64,000 nt of DNA, taken from the NCBI GenBank assembly GCA_963824225.1, contig CAWGOF010000003.1, positions 992,001-1,056,000 of the forward strand, in the 5' to 3' direction. A program made the position numbers and the translations under genes. This document shows, piece by piece, positions 26,885 to 36,046 of the stretch. Each line of letters begins with the position of its first letter. Positions within the stretch are counted from its first letter, which is position 1. The DNA is from CAWGOF01 sp963824225 (GTDB lineage Bacteria; Acidobacteriota; Polarisedimenticolia; Polarisedimenticolales; Polarisedimenticolaceae). Under the pieces are notes generated by a model. It saw only the letters and a program-made list of their open reading frames with translations, made no database searches and had not been told where the DNA came from.

Positions 26885-27807
26885 TTCGCACCATCGAGCC
26901 AGGAGTAGGTGTAGGACAGCCCGACCGAGTCGAAGTCGCCGCCGATGCGCGTGATCGCGCCGCGGCTCGCCGCCACTCGCAGCCCGTGGTGCCGCGCCAT
27001 CTGCCACGCCACGGTCAGGCCAACCCGCGAGTTGCGCTGCAGGTCGTCGCGCTCGACGCCGTCGATCGTGGTTCGCCCGCCGCGCCAGAAGTTCCCGTCG
27101 ACGGCGGCCCACAGGGTCGGTCGGATCAGGAACCGAACGTGCGCCTGCGTCGAGAAGACCGGGTCCTGCTCACGCGTCTGCCCACCGTTGAAGTCGCGGT
27201 TCGTCGTGTAGAACGCCCCCCCGAGGTAGACGTCGAACGCCCAGCGGCCGACGACCTGGACGAAGCCGACCTCGGGCTTCAAAGCCCACCGATGACTCCC
27301 GATGTTGACCAGCTTCGAGGAGTCGTACTCCCCCGTCGGCGCCTGGATCGCCAGGCTCGCTCCCAGCAGCGTGTGCGCCCGGTACTTTGCGAACTCGGAG
27401 GCGGCCATCGACCGGGCCCCGAGGAGGTTGACCGCCAGACGCGCGCCGATGTCCGCCTGCCCCGAGCGCGACGCCTGAGCCGGTTGCCCCAGATAGAGGC
27501 CCGAAAGGTCTCCGTCGACGTAGGGGACGGCGACCGCGACGTTGGCCGAGCGCCCGAAGAGGCCGATCGCACGCGCGTAGCTCAGCGCGGCGATGCGAAT
27601 CCGCGCCTGTGCCTCGTCGATCGGGATCGAGGGATCGAACGCCAGGTCACCGCTGTTGTAGGTGCCGGCGGTCGAGAACACGTTGGCCCCGATCGGCGCC
27701 GGAACGTAGGCCGCGGGCGTGAGCTCCTGCGCTCGGGTGAGGCTCGATCCGAGGAGCGCAGGTACGAACGCGACGATCGCTCGGCGGCTGACACGACGGG
27801 CGATCAT
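26881..27807 (-). CDS. Outer-membrane beta-barrel, MetA-pathway-of-phenol-degradation type
   Basis: 308 residues. Signal peptide (RRAIVAFVPALLGSSLTRAQ), then a series of amphipathic beta-strand segments ending with an aromatic-rich C-terminus (YTYSWLDGAN). The pattern, with the early segment PIGANVFSTAGTYNSGDLAF and phrases such as LGASLAIQAPTGEYDSSKL, matches the PF13557 family of channel-like transporters for aromatic or hydrophobic compounds. I chose ATG 27807; the frame is open further upstream without a better start. The gene is convergent with the FAD monooxygenase, and a joint role in handling an aromatic compound is possible. Confidence 0.78.
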   Translation of the reverse strand: MIARRVSRRAIVAFVPALLGSSLTRAQELTPAAYVPAPIGANVFSTAGTYNSGDLAFDPSIPIDEAQARIRIAALSYARAIGLFGRSANVAVAVPYVDGDLSGLYLGQPAQASRSGQADIGARLAVNLLGARSMAASEFAKYRAHTLLGASLAIQAPTGEYDSSKLVNIGSHRWALKPEVGFVQVVGRWAFDVYLGGAFYTTNRDFNGGQTREQDPVFSTQAHVRFLIRPTLWAAVDGNFWRGGRTTIDGVERDDLQRNSRVGLTVAWQMARHHGLRVAASRGAITRIGGDFDSVGLSYTYSWLDGAN

Positions 27808-27923
27808 CGGGCCGCATCTTCTCGCGATGCGCGGTCGACGGGCAAGATGGATCCCGGCTGAATTTGGCCCGAAATGTCCGATGAACGGCCGTAACCAGCG
27901 GTGATCTAGCGGGTTGCTCGCGC

Positions 27924-27929
27924 TATGAT
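27924..27929 (+). promoter_or_regulatory. Predicted -10 element upstream of the GlxA-type regulator
   Basis: TATGAT (27924-27929) with CTGGGC and then TTG at 27936. Transcription starting at about 27936 gives either a leaderless TTG start or a 21-nt leader with GGAG before the ATG at 27957. No convincing -35 was found. Confidence 0.4.
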
Positions 27930-27956
27930 CTGGGCTTGAAACACCCGGAGACGTCG

Positions 27957-28913
27957 ATGCGCCGCGTGTTCTTCCTCCTCGGTCCCTCGACCCACCTGCT
28001 CGATCTGGCCGGGCCGGCCCAGGTGTTCTGGGAGGCCAGCGCGCTCGGCGGGGCCTACGAGATCCGCTACTGCTCGACCGAGGAAGCGGTCCGCTCGGCC
28101 CAGGGGCTCGCATTCGCGGGGCTCGAGCCGCTCCCCGAGGTGGGCTCGGGCGACACGATCCTCGCGGCCGGTATCGCCTCCTCGACGCTCGACGACCTGT
28201 CGTACGTCCCGGTCGACTGGCTGCGCCACGCGACCGCGGTGGGTGCGGGGGTCGGGTCGATCTGCAGCGGCGCGTTCGTCCTCGCGTGGGCCGGCCTCCT
28301 CGACGGTCGGCGCTGCACGACGCACTGGAAGCTCACCGATCGATTGGAGCGTGAGTACCCGCGGGCCCGCGTCGTGCGCAATCGTCTGTTCGTCGAGGAC
28401 GGCTCGATCCTCACGAGCGCGGGCGTGGCGTCGGGGATCGACATGGCGCTGGCCCTCGTCGAGCGCGACTTCGGTCCGCTCACCGCGGCGCGCGTGGCGC
28501 GCGAGATCGTCGTGTACCTCAGGCGCGGCGGAGAGAGCGCGCAGACAAGTGTGTTCCTCGATTTCCGCACGCACCTGAACCCCGGGATCCACCGGGCGCA
28601 GGACTGGCTCGCGAGCCACCTCGAGGAGCGCCCGACGATCGGGCGGATCGCGGACCAGGCCGGGATGAGCCCGCGGAACCTCACGCGCCTGTTCCGCCAG
28701 GCCACGGGCATCACGATCAAGGACTACGTGACGCGGCTGCGGCTCGAGGTCGCCTCGGGCTTGCTGCGCAGCCCGGACTACACGCTCGAGCGCGTGGCCA
28801 GCGCGTGCGGGCTCAAGGATGCGCGGCAGCTGCGCCGGCTGTGGTCGAAGCGATTCGGAATCAACCCGTCCGCCTGGCGCGCCCAGGACGACGGCCGGAG
28901 GATCCCGTCATGA
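27957..28913 (+). CDS. GlxA-like transcriptional regulator (DJ-1/PfpI domain + AraC HTH)
   Basis: 318 residues from the ATG (325 from TTG 27936). The N-terminal DJ-1/PfpI domain (about 1-165) has the nucleophile-elbow-like SICSGAFVLAWAGLLDG. The C-terminal AraC-type domain carries two helix-turn-helix units (IADQAGMSPRNLTRLFRQAT and the final ACGLKDARQLRRLWSKRFG). ATG 27957 has GGAG 7 nt upstream. The downstream gene encodes a secreted protein of the same DJ-1 superfamily with a 4-nt overlap, so the regulator probably controls it and may sense the same ligand. The ligand is unknown. Confidence 0.85.
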   Translation: MRRVFFLLGPSTHLLDLAGPAQVFWEASALGGAYEIRYCSTEEAVRSAQGLAFAGLEPLPEVGSGDTILAAGIASSTLDDLSYVPVDWLRHATAVGAGVGSICSGAFVLAWAGLLDGRRCTTHWKLTDRLEREYPRARVVRNRLFVEDGSILTSAGVASGIDMALALVERDFGPLTAARVAREIVVYLRRGGESAQTSVFLDFRTHLNPGIHRAQDWLASHLEERPTIGRIADQAGMSPRNLTRLFRQATGITIKDYVTRLRLEVASGLLRSPDYTLERVASACGLKDARQLRRLWSKRFGINPSAWRAQDDGRRIPS

Positions 28914-29872
28914 GAATGTCGTACGCCGCTCTCCTCACCGCTCTGCTGGCGACCGACGGTCGAGCGCTCGCCGCGGACAGAGACGCGCCGAAGAACGTCG
29001 CGATCCTGCTCTACGACGGGGTGCAGATCATCGACTACACGGGCCCGTACGAGGTCCTGGGGCAGGTGCGCGGGTTCCGCGTGTACACCGTGTCCGAGAC
29101 GGGCAAGACGCTGACCACGGCGATGGGCATGAGCGTGAACCCGAAGTACGACTTCGCCACAGCGCCCGCTCCGGACATCCTCGTCGTCCCCGGCGGGAAC
29201 GCCGAAGCGGCGTACGACAACCCGCGCGTCGTCGACTGGGTTCGCGAGAAATCCGCCGCGGCCGAGCACGTGCTCTCGGTGTGCAACGGAGCGTTCATCC
29301 TGGCCAAGGCCGGGCTGCTCGACGGCAAGAAGGCCACGACGTTCTACGGGCTGATCGACGAGCTGCGGACGTTCGCGCCGAAGACGGAGGTCGTGACCGA
29401 CCAGCGGTTCGTCGACAACGGGAAGGTGATCACGGCCGCCGGCCTGTCCTCGGGGATCGACGGGGCGCTCTACCTCGTGTCGAAGATCCGGGGCGCGGAG
29501 AAGGCCAAGGCCGTGGCGCTGCACATCGAGTACGACTGGAACCCCGAGTCCAAGTTCGCCCGCGCGGCGCTCGCCGACCTGCGGCTTCCGGACATCGACC
29601 CGCCCGAGGGCGCGGTGGCCACCGTGCTCGCGAGCTCGGGCGATCGTGACCACTGGGAGAAGCGGATCCGCGTCGCGACGGCGATGTCCAAGGGCGAGCT
29701 GCAGGCGTACCTGTCCCAGCGCATCGCGGCCCTCGACGGCTGGTCCAAGGACGGCGAGTCGTGGACCCGCGTGGCCCGGGACGGAAGTCGGTGGACGAGC
29801 GCGAGCAAAGTCGAGCCCGAGGGTCAGGGCGCGTTCGTGGTCACGTTCCGGATCGAGAGGCGCCGAGCCTAG
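28910..29872 (+). CDS. Secreted DJ-1/PfpI family protein
   Basis: 320 residues. Signal peptide (SYAALLTALLATDGRALA), then a DJ-1/PfpI domain with the elbow SVCNGAFILAKAGLLDGKK and VPGGNAE and AAGLSSGID loops typical of the family. A C-terminal extension of about 100 residues (AIATALSSSGD-like region to SKVEPEGQGAFVV) is unassigned. Catalytic cysteine proteases, glyoxalases and amidases occur in the family. ATG overlaps the regulator's stop (ATGA) and has GGAGG. Its periplasmic location next to a cytoplasmic regulator of the same fold is unusual. Confidence 0.8.
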   Translation: MRMSYAALLTALLATDGRALAADRDAPKNVAILLYDGVQIIDYTGPYEVLGQVRGFRVYTVSETGKTLTTAMGMSVNPKYDFATAPAPDILVVPGGNAEAAYDNPRVVDWVREKSAAAEHVLSVCNGAFILAKAGLLDGKKATTFYGLIDELRTFAPKTEVVTDQRFVDNGKVITAAGLSSGIDGALYLVSKIRGAEKAKAVALHIEYDWNPESKFARAALADLRLPDIDPPEGAVATVLASSGDRDHWEKRIRVATAMSKGELQAYLSQRIAALDGWSKDGESWTRVARDGSRWTSASKVEPEGQGAFVVTFRIERRRA

Positions 29873-31256
29873 CCGAAAGCCACGCTCGCGCTCCGTCGAG
29901 GTCCGCGAACCGGCCCTCGAGCTGCGCGTCGAACGCGTCGCGCAGGATCGCGCCGAACTCGCTCCCCGGCTCGAGGCCGTGCTCGATCAGGTGCCGGCCG
30001 AGCAGGATCGGCTTGGGTGCGCGCGAGCGCACGTCGAGCTCGACCGCCTTGTCCTCGAGCGCGCGCAGGCTCGGCGCGATCGCGCGTGGGAGAGGCGGGC
30101 GACCGAACTGATCGGCGGTGATCACGACGATCAGGTCCTGGATCGTGGCCGGGGCGAGGCGCGACGCGAGGCGCCGCACCGCCCGATCGCTCAGCGTCTG
30201 CAGGTGCGCCAGGTGGTTCGTCACGAGGGGCACCACGCGACGGCGCAGCGCCGCCGGCACGTCGATGCGCGCGAGGAACGCCTCGGCGATCGGGCCGCCG
30301 GCCTCCTCGTGCCCCGGGGAGACGATGCGCATGCGCCCGTCCTTCGACGCCGAGTGCGTGGTCTGCGGCTTGGCGAAGTCGTGGGCCAGGACGGCCAGCG
30401 AGTACGCGGCGCGGGACTCGGCGTCTGCCGCCTGCCAGGCGGGCAATCCGACGAGCGCATCGAGGCAGTGCCCGGTGTGGACGAACACGTCGCCCTCGGG
30501 GTGCCACTCCGGCTCCTGGGGCGTGCCGATCAGCGCCGCGATCTCCGGGTAGTGCTCGATCCAGCCGCTGTCGACGAGGTACGCGAGGCCCCGCGAGGGC
30601 ACGACGCTCCTCGCGGCCCACTTGAGCCACTCCTCCCGCACGCGCTCGACGGCCAGCTTGGCGTGGCTCGCCACGATCTCCCGCGCGAGCGCGAGCGTCT
30701 CGGGCGCGGCGCGCAGGTCGAACCGCGACACGAGCTGCATCCCGCGCAGCACGCGCAGCGGATCGTCGCCGAACGCGGGCCCCGTGTGGCGCAGCACCCG
30801 ACCCTCGAGGTCCCGTCGCCCGTCGAAGAAATCCAGGACCTCGCCGCTCCACGGGTCGAGCATGAGCGCGTTGATCGTGAAGTCGCGCCGCGCAGCGGCG
30901 TCTTGCGGCGTGATGTCCGGATCGAGCGCGACCTCGAACCCCCGGTGTCCCGGCGCGACCTTCGAGTCGCGGCGCGGGAGCCCGAAATCGTAGGTCGAGC
31001 CGTTCGGCAGCGCGAGCTTGACGATCCCGAACGAGCGCCCGACGACGTCGGTCCGGCCGAAGCGTGCGAGACTCGACTTGAGCCGCTCGTAGTCGAGGCC
31101 GAACACCTCGACGTCGATGTCCGTGCTCGGCGTCCCGAGGAGCCAATCGCGGACGCAGCCCCCGACGAGATACGAGCGCCGCAGCTCGGGTGCGCCGAGC
31201 AGGATCGTCGCGAGATCGACTGGAACGAGCTCGTGCATCGGCCTCGATGCGATCAT
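29841..31256 (-). CDS. cca: CCA tRNA nucleotidyltransferase / polynucleotide adenylyltransferase with HD domain
   Basis: 471 residues. The class II nucleotidyltransferase head shows YLVGGCVRDWLLG and TDIDVEVFG (metal-binding Asp pair), then RRDFTINALMLD and DDPLRVLRGMQ. A C-terminal HD phosphohydrolase-type domain contains VHTGHCLDAL and VLAHDFAKP. The enzyme adds or repairs 3'-CCA on tRNA; the HD domain suggests the two-domain form with phosphatase or phosphodiesterase activity. Convergent with the DJ-1 gene, overlapping its 3' end by 32 nt. Start could also be the ATG at 31238 (MHELVPV). Confidence 0.87.
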   Translation of the reverse strand: MIASRPMHELVPVDLATILLGAPELRRSYLVGGCVRDWLLGTPSTDIDVEVFGLDYERLKSSLARFGRTDVVGRSFGIVKLALPNGSTYDFGLPRRDSKVAPGHRGFEVALDPDITPQDAAARRDFTINALMLDPWSGEVLDFFDGRRDLEGRVLRHTGPAFGDDPLRVLRGMQLVSRFDLRAAPETLALAREIVASHAKLAVERVREEWLKWAARSVVPSRGLAYLVDSGWIEHYPEIAALIGTPQEPEWHPEGDVFVHTGHCLDALVGLPAWQAADAESRAAYSLAVLAHDFAKPQTTHSASKDGRMRIVSPGHEEAGGPIAEAFLARIDVPAALRRRVVPLVTNHLAHLQTLSDRAVRRLASRLAPATIQDLIVVITADQFGRPPLPRAIAPSLRALEDKAVELDVRSRAPKPILLGRHLIEHGLEPGSEFGAILRDAFDAQLEGRFADLDGARAWLSARLGASRSGT

Positions 31257-31272
31257 TCTAGCGTTCCCGTCG

Positions 31273-31278
31273 TAGAAT
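31273..31278 (+). promoter_or_regulatory. Predicted -10 element of the kinase operon
   Basis: TAGAAT (31273-31278), 24 nt before the GTG at 31303, with a GGAG ribosome site between them. No matching -35 was found. Confidence 0.35.
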
Positions 31279-31302
31279 CCGGAAATTCGTGGAGCGTGCG
31301 CC

Positions 31303-34026
31303 GTGGCGGTCGAACCGGGCCGTGTCCTCCTGCACTACCGGCTCGTCGAGAAGATCGGCGAGGGCGGGATGGGCGTGGTATGGAAAGCGATCGACAGCGC
31401 GCTCGACCGCAGTGTCGCGATCAAGATCCTGCCCGATGCCTTGGCGCTCGACGCGGACCGGCTCGCGCGGTTCGAGCGCGAGGCCAAGCTCCTCGCGTCG
31501 CTCCAACATCCGGGCATCGCCGCGGCGTACGGTCTGCACGAGGCCCAGGGCGTGCGGTTCCTGGCCATGGAGTACGTTCCGGGCGAGAGCCTGGCCGATC
31601 GCATCGCGCGCGGCCGGCTCCCGGCCGATGAAGCGCTGGGAATCGCACGGCAGGTCGCCGAGGCGCTCGAGGCCGCGCACGAGAGCGGCGTGGTCCATCG
31701 CGACCTCAAGCCCGCGAACATCCAGGTCGCCGCGGACGGCCGAGTGAAGATCCTGGACTTCGGCCTGGCCAAGGCGCTCGATCCGGAGACGCGCACGGTC
31801 GGAGCGAACGCGTCCGCCTCGCCGACGATCACGTCGCTCGGAACGGTTCCGGGAGTGATCCTGGGCACCGCGGCGTACATGAGCCCCGAGCAGGCCCGCG
31901 GACGACCGGTCGATCGGCGGGCCGACGTGTGGGGCTTCGGCTGCGTCCTGTACGAGCTGCTGACCGGCAAGCGCGCGTTTCCCGGCGAGACCGTGACCGA
32001 TCTGCTCGTCGCCGTGGTCAAGGAGGAGCCGGACTGGGCCGCACTCCCGCGCGAGGCCCGCGGTCGGATCGAGAAGCTGATCGCGCGCTGCCTGGTCAAG
32101 GACCCGCACGAGCGCCTGCGCGACATCGGCGACGCGCGTCTCGAGATCCAGGCGATCCTGGCTCGACCCGAGGAGGAGCGCGACGACCCGGCCCGGCCGA
32201 GCTTCGCGCTCGGTGCGGCACTTCTCGTCGGCGCCCTCGTGGCCAGCGCGATCTGGTGGATCGCGACGCGCGAAGGACCGGCCTCCGGTGGAGCCGGACC
32301 CACGCATCTCGCGTTGAGCGCGCCGGCCGGGTTCTCCCCGGTGTGGGTCCGGATCTCGCCCGACGGTCGGACCGTGGCCTACAGCGCCGAGGAGCGCCCG
32401 GGGACGCGCGATCCGGGCATGCGGCTCCTGCTCCGGGATCTCGGTCGTGACGAGACACGCATCGTTCCCGGCTCGGAAGGAGTCTCATCGTTCACGTTCT
32501 CGCCCGATGGTCGGTGGATCGCGTTCATCGCTCCGATCTCGCCGCAGTCGACCCGGTTCCGGACGTCCAAGGCTCCGGTCGACGGACGTACGCCGCCGCT
32601 CGCACTGTCTGACGCCGATCCCGCGTGGCGTGAGGGTGTCGTGTGGCTCGCGGACGGCGACCTGCTCGTGGTGACCACCGCGCCGCCGCAGCGGCTGGCT
32701 CGGATCTCTGCGGGCGGCGGCACGCCGAGGCCCGGCGCCGGAATCGCGGCCGATGTCGGCGGGAGCATCAGCCTGATGTCCGTGATGCCGGATGGCACTG
32801 TGCTCGTCGAGCTCGAAACGTGGGACGGCGGGTACCGCGTCGATCCCGCGGTGCTCGATCCGCGCAGCGGCAAGGTCGATCGCCTCGCGACGGACGGGGC
32901 GTCCCCGACGATCTCTCTGACGGGCCACGTCCTCTTCTCTCGCCATGGCGACCTTCTGGCCGCGGCGTTCGACGTGCGGGGCCGCAAGCTCCGATCGGGG
33001 CCGGTCTCGATCGCGAACGGTCTGCGCTCGGACATGTACTCGTATCGCTCCCCGCTCGGTCTATCGACGAACGGCACGCTCGTGCACCTGCCGGGCGGCG
33101 AGTTTGGAGGGAAGAGAACGCTCGTTCGCGTGGGACCGGAAGGCGTGCAACCCTGGTCGGGTGAGGCACGCCGGATCCCGGGCGAGGGCCGGATCGCCGT
33201 GTCGGCGGACGGCCGGTGGATGGCGCTGACGCTGATGAACGAGGACGGACTGTACGAGATCTGGGGCTCGGAGGTCGAGCGTCCGAGCCTGCGGCGATTG
33301 GGAAGCTTCGCGACGATGGACTGCGCCAACCCCGCGTGGTCCGCGGACGCGGGGCTCCTCGCGTTCACGTGTAGCGGCCCGACCGAACGGGCCGGGGTCT
33401 ACGTCACGCGCATGGGTGCGACGGGCGAAGCCGAGCGCATCCTGGTGCAGGCACCCGGCGAAGCCCGACCAGCCGTGTTCTCGGTGGCCCAGGACGGAAC
33501 TCAGGTCCTGATCCGCCAGGGAGCGGGCCCTCACACGGTCGTCGCCGCGTCGCTCGAGCCGGGAACGCAAACGCAGACTCCCCGGACACTGCTCGAGAGC
33601 CCGGGCGCGATCCTCGGGGCCGAATACTCGCCCGACCGAACGAAGCTGGCCTACGTGTCCCAGGACGCCGGGCGGTTCGAAGTCTTCGTGCGTCGGTGCG
33701 CCCTGGACGGGACGCTTGGCCCGCCGGTGCCGGTCACGGAGGCGGTGACCGCGACGTGGACGCAGGTTCCTGGGGGAAAAGCAGCACTCCTGTGCACCAC
33801 GGCGGAGAATACCGTCGTGCGCATCGGCATCGGCGACGATCTCGCGGTTCAGCGGCCGGCCGTGCTGCTCGACTTCGCCAAGCTCGAATCCCAGCTCGTA
33901 TCCTATGCCGTCCAACCCGACGGCACGCTCCTCGCCGCGCTTCGCGGCGAGGACGAGCGTCCGCCCCAGACGATCGACGTCGTGCTCGGATTCGGCTCCG
34001 AGCTCGAGGCGCGGGTCGGGCGATGA
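31303..34026 (+). CDS. Serine/threonine protein kinase with C-terminal PD40 beta-propeller
   Basis: 907 residues. The N-terminal kinase domain (about 10-275) has the glycine loop GEGGMGVVW, Lys in VAIKIL, HRDLKPAN and DFGLA, so all catalytic residues are present. A transmembrane helix (FALGAALLVGALVASAIWWI, about 303-322) precedes a periplasmic WD40-like propeller (PD40 repeats with SPDGR-type motifs) that should sense an external ligand. GTG start; a Shine-Dalgarno GGAG is 10 nt upstream. The next gene overlaps by 4 nt. Target proteins are not evident. Confidence 0.92.
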   Translation: MAVEPGRVLLHYRLVEKIGEGGMGVVWKAIDSALDRSVAIKILPDALALDADRLARFEREAKLLASLQHPGIAAAYGLHEAQGVRFLAMEYVPGESLADRIARGRLPADEALGIARQVAEALEAAHESGVVHRDLKPANIQVAADGRVKILDFGLAKALDPETRTVGANASASPTITSLGTVPGVILGTAAYMSPEQARGRPVDRRADVWGFGCVLYELLTGKRAFPGETVTDLLVAVVKEEPDWAALPREARGRIEKLIARCLVKDPHERLRDIGDARLEIQAILARPEEERDDPARPSFALGAALLVGALVASAIWWIATREGPASGGAGPTHLALSAPAGFSPVWVRISPDGRTVAYSAEERPGTRDPGMRLLLRDLGRDETRIVPGSEGVSSFTFSPDGRWIAFIAPISPQSTRFRTSKAPVDGRTPPLALSDADPAWREGVVWLADGDLLVVTTAPPQRLARISAGGGTPRPGAGIAADVGGSISLMSVMPDGTVLVELETWDGGYRVDPAVLDPRSGKVDRLATDGASPTISLTGHVLFSRHGDLLAAAFDVRGRKLRSGPVSIANGLRSDMYSYRSPLGLSTNGTLVHLPGGEFGGKRTLVRVGPEGVQPWSGEARRIPGEGRIAVSADGRWMALTLMNEDGLYEIWGSEVERPSLRRLGSFATMDCANPAWSADAGLLAFTCSGPTERAGVYVTRMGATGEAERILVQAPGEARPAVFSVAQDGTQVLIRQGAGPHTVVAASLEPGTQTQTPRTLLESPGAILGAEYSPDRTKLAYVSQDAGRFEVFVRRCALDGTLGPPVPVTEAVTATWTQVPGGKAALLCTTAENTVVRIGIGDDLAVQRPAVLLDFAKLESQLVSYAVQPDGTLLAALRGEDERPPQTIDVVLGFGSELEARVGR

Positions 34027-34535
34027 AGGCGCTCCTGGTCGTAGTCGCGTGCATCGTCTCGCTCGATGCGGCGGCGCAGCAGGACGTTCCGTTCCTCGAG
34101 ACGCCGGACTACGCGGTCGACGCCATGCTCGACCTCGCCGAGGTCAAGGACACGGACGTCGTGTACGACCTGGGCTCGGGCGACGGCCGGATCGTCATCG
34201 CGGCGGCCGAGCGCGGGGCCCGCGGCGTGGGCATCGAGATCGAGCGCGACCTCGTCGAGCTGTCGCGCAAGAACGCCGAGGCGGCGGGCCTCACCGATCG
34301 CGTGAAGTTCATCGAGGCCGATCTGTTCGAGTCCGACTTCCACGAGGCCACGGTCGTCGCGCTCTACCTGTGGAAGAAGGTCAACCAACGGCTGCGGCCG
34401 CTCCTCGAGGAGCAGCTCGCTCCCGGCACGCGGGTCGTGTCGCACCGGTTCGAGATCCCGGGCTGGACGCCGAAGAAGCGCATCAAGGTCGGAGACCGGA
34501 TCCTGTGGCTGTACACGGTGCCGCATGGCTCCTGA
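34023..34535 (+). CDS. Predicted secreted class I SAM-dependent methyltransferase
   Basis: 170 residues. The first 20 or so (MKALLVVVACIVSLDAAAQQ) form a convincing signal peptide. The following Rossmann fold has VVYDLGSGDGRIVI, the SAM-binding motif I, and an acidic loop GIEIERDLVELS. Methyltransferases with signal peptides occur in other bacteria; how they obtain SAM outside the cytoplasm is unclear. It overlaps the kinase stop (ATGA), so the two are coupled. Substrate unknown. Confidence 0.82.
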   Translation: MKALLVVVACIVSLDAAAQQDVPFLETPDYAVDAMLDLAEVKDTDVVYDLGSGDGRIVIAAAERGARGVGIEIERDLVELSRKNAEAAGLTDRVKFIEADLFESDFHEATVVALYLWKKVNQRLRPLLEEQLAPGTRVVSHRFEIPGWTPKKRIKVGDRILWLYTVPHGS

Positions 34536-36024
34536 TCTGAAGCACGGCATCGCCGAGGCGGACCTGCGCGAGGGGCAGCCGCTCCTCGGCGACTTCGACG
34601 GCGAGCCGGTCGTGCTCGTGCGCGACGGGGACCAGCTCTACGCGCTCGGCGCGACGTGCACGCACTACGGCGGGCCGCTCGCCGAAGGGATCGTCGCCCG
34701 CGGAACGATCCGCTGTCCGTGGCACCACGCGTGCTTCGACCTCGCGTCGGGAAAAGCCCATGGCCCGGCGCTCACCGCGGTCGCGTGCTTCGACGTCACG
34801 AGCGAGTCGGGGCGCATCCGTGTGGTCGGACGCCGCACGACCGAGGCTCCGCCCCACACCGCGGGACCGGCCTCGGTCGTGATCGTCGGCGCGGGCGCAG
34901 CCGGCGTCTCCTGCGCCGAGGCGCTTCGCGGCGAGGGCTATCGCGGGACGATCACGATGATCACCGCCGAGGGCTCGGATCCGGTCGATCGGCCGAACCT
35001 GTCGAAGGACTACCTCGCGGGCTCTGCGCCCGAGGAGTGGGTGTACCTGAGAACTTCTACCGCGCTCGACGAGCTCGGAATCTCACGGATCGCGGAGACG
35101 GCAGTAGCGCTCGACGCGGCGGGCCACGTCGTGCGCACCGCGAGCGGCCGCGAGGTGTTCTGGGACGTGCTCGTGATCGCCCCGGGAGCCGAGCCGGTGC
35201 GACTCCCGATCGACGGCGCAGACCTACCGCACGTTCATACGTTGCGCACGCTCGCCGACAGCCGGGCGATCGTGTCGGGTGCGACCTCGGGCGGCCCCGC
35301 CGTCGTGATCGGTGCGAGCTTCATCGGCCTCGAGGTCGCGGCGTCCCTGCGCGCGCGGAACGTGGACGTCTCGGTCGTCGGTCCCGAAGCGGTGCCGCTC
35401 GCCCGGGTGCTCGGCGACGAGGTCGGTGCGTTCGTGCGCCGGGTGCACGAAGAGAAGGGCGTGAAGTTCCAGCTCGGGCGCAAGCCGGCCAGGATCACGG
35501 TCGAGCGCGTCGTGCTCGACGACGGACACGAGCTCGACGCAAAGTTCGTCGTGCTCGGCGTCGGGGTCCAGCCGCGCCTCGACCTCGCGACCGCGGCGGG
35601 CCTGAACATCGACCGCGGGATCGTCGTCGACGCGGAGCTTCGCGCCGCCCCCGGGATCTGGGCCGCGGGCGACGTCGCACGCTATCCGTGGGACGGCCAG
35701 CTCGTGCGCATCGAGCACTGGCAGGTCGCCGTGCGCCACGGCCAGGCGGTCGCGCGGTCGATCCTGGGCCGGGGCGCAACGCGCGACGTTCCGTTCTTCT
35801 GGAGCCAGCACCACGACGTCACGCTCGGCTACGTCGGCCACGCGGAGCGCTTCGATCGCGCCGAGGTCAGAGGCGACCTCGCGGCCAAGGACGCGCACGT
35901 CGTCTACCGCGACGGCGACCGCATCCGCGCCGTGGCCACGATCGGACGCGACCGCCTCGCGCTCGAGGTCGAGGCGGCGATGGAGCGCGAGGATCGGGAG
36001 GCGGTCGAGACGCTCGTACGGTGA
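34525..36024 (+). CDS. Rieske domain - FAD/NAD(P)H ferredoxin reductase-type oxidoreductase
   Basis: 499 residues. An N-terminal Rieske domain (about 1-105) with CTHYGGP and CPWHHACFD holds the 2Fe-2S cluster with Cys2His2 ligands. It is fused to a pyridine-nucleotide-disulfide-type reductase with GAGAAGVSCAEAL, an NAD motif GASFIGLEVAASLRARN, and a C-terminal reductase domain. The AIFM3-like architecture moves electrons from NADH to an unidentified acceptor. It overlaps the methyltransferase gene by 11 nt, so kinase, methyltransferase and reductase form one operon. Confidence 0.9.
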   Translation: MAPDLKHGIAEADLREGQPLLGDFDGEPVVLVRDGDQLYALGATCTHYGGPLAEGIVARGTIRCPWHHACFDLASGKAHGPALTAVACFDVTSESGRIRVVGRRTTEAPPHTAGPASVVIVGAGAAGVSCAEALRGEGYRGTITMITAEGSDPVDRPNLSKDYLAGSAPEEWVYLRTSTALDELGISRIAETAVALDAAGHVVRTASGREVFWDVLVIAPGAEPVRLPIDGADLPHVHTLRTLADSRAIVSGATSGGPAVVIGASFIGLEVAASLRARNVDVSVVGPEAVPLARVLGDEVGAFVRRVHEEKGVKFQLGRKPARITVERVVLDDGHELDAKFVVLGVGVQPRLDLATAAGLNIDRGIVVDAELRAAPGIWAAGDVARYPWDGQLVRIEHWQVAVRHGQAVARSILGRGATRDVPFFWSQHHDVTLGYVGHAERFDRAEVRGDLAAKDAHVVYRDGDRIRAVATIGRDRLALEVEAAMEREDREAVETLVR

Positions 36025-36046
36025 GTCCGCCGCGGGACCTTCCCGG

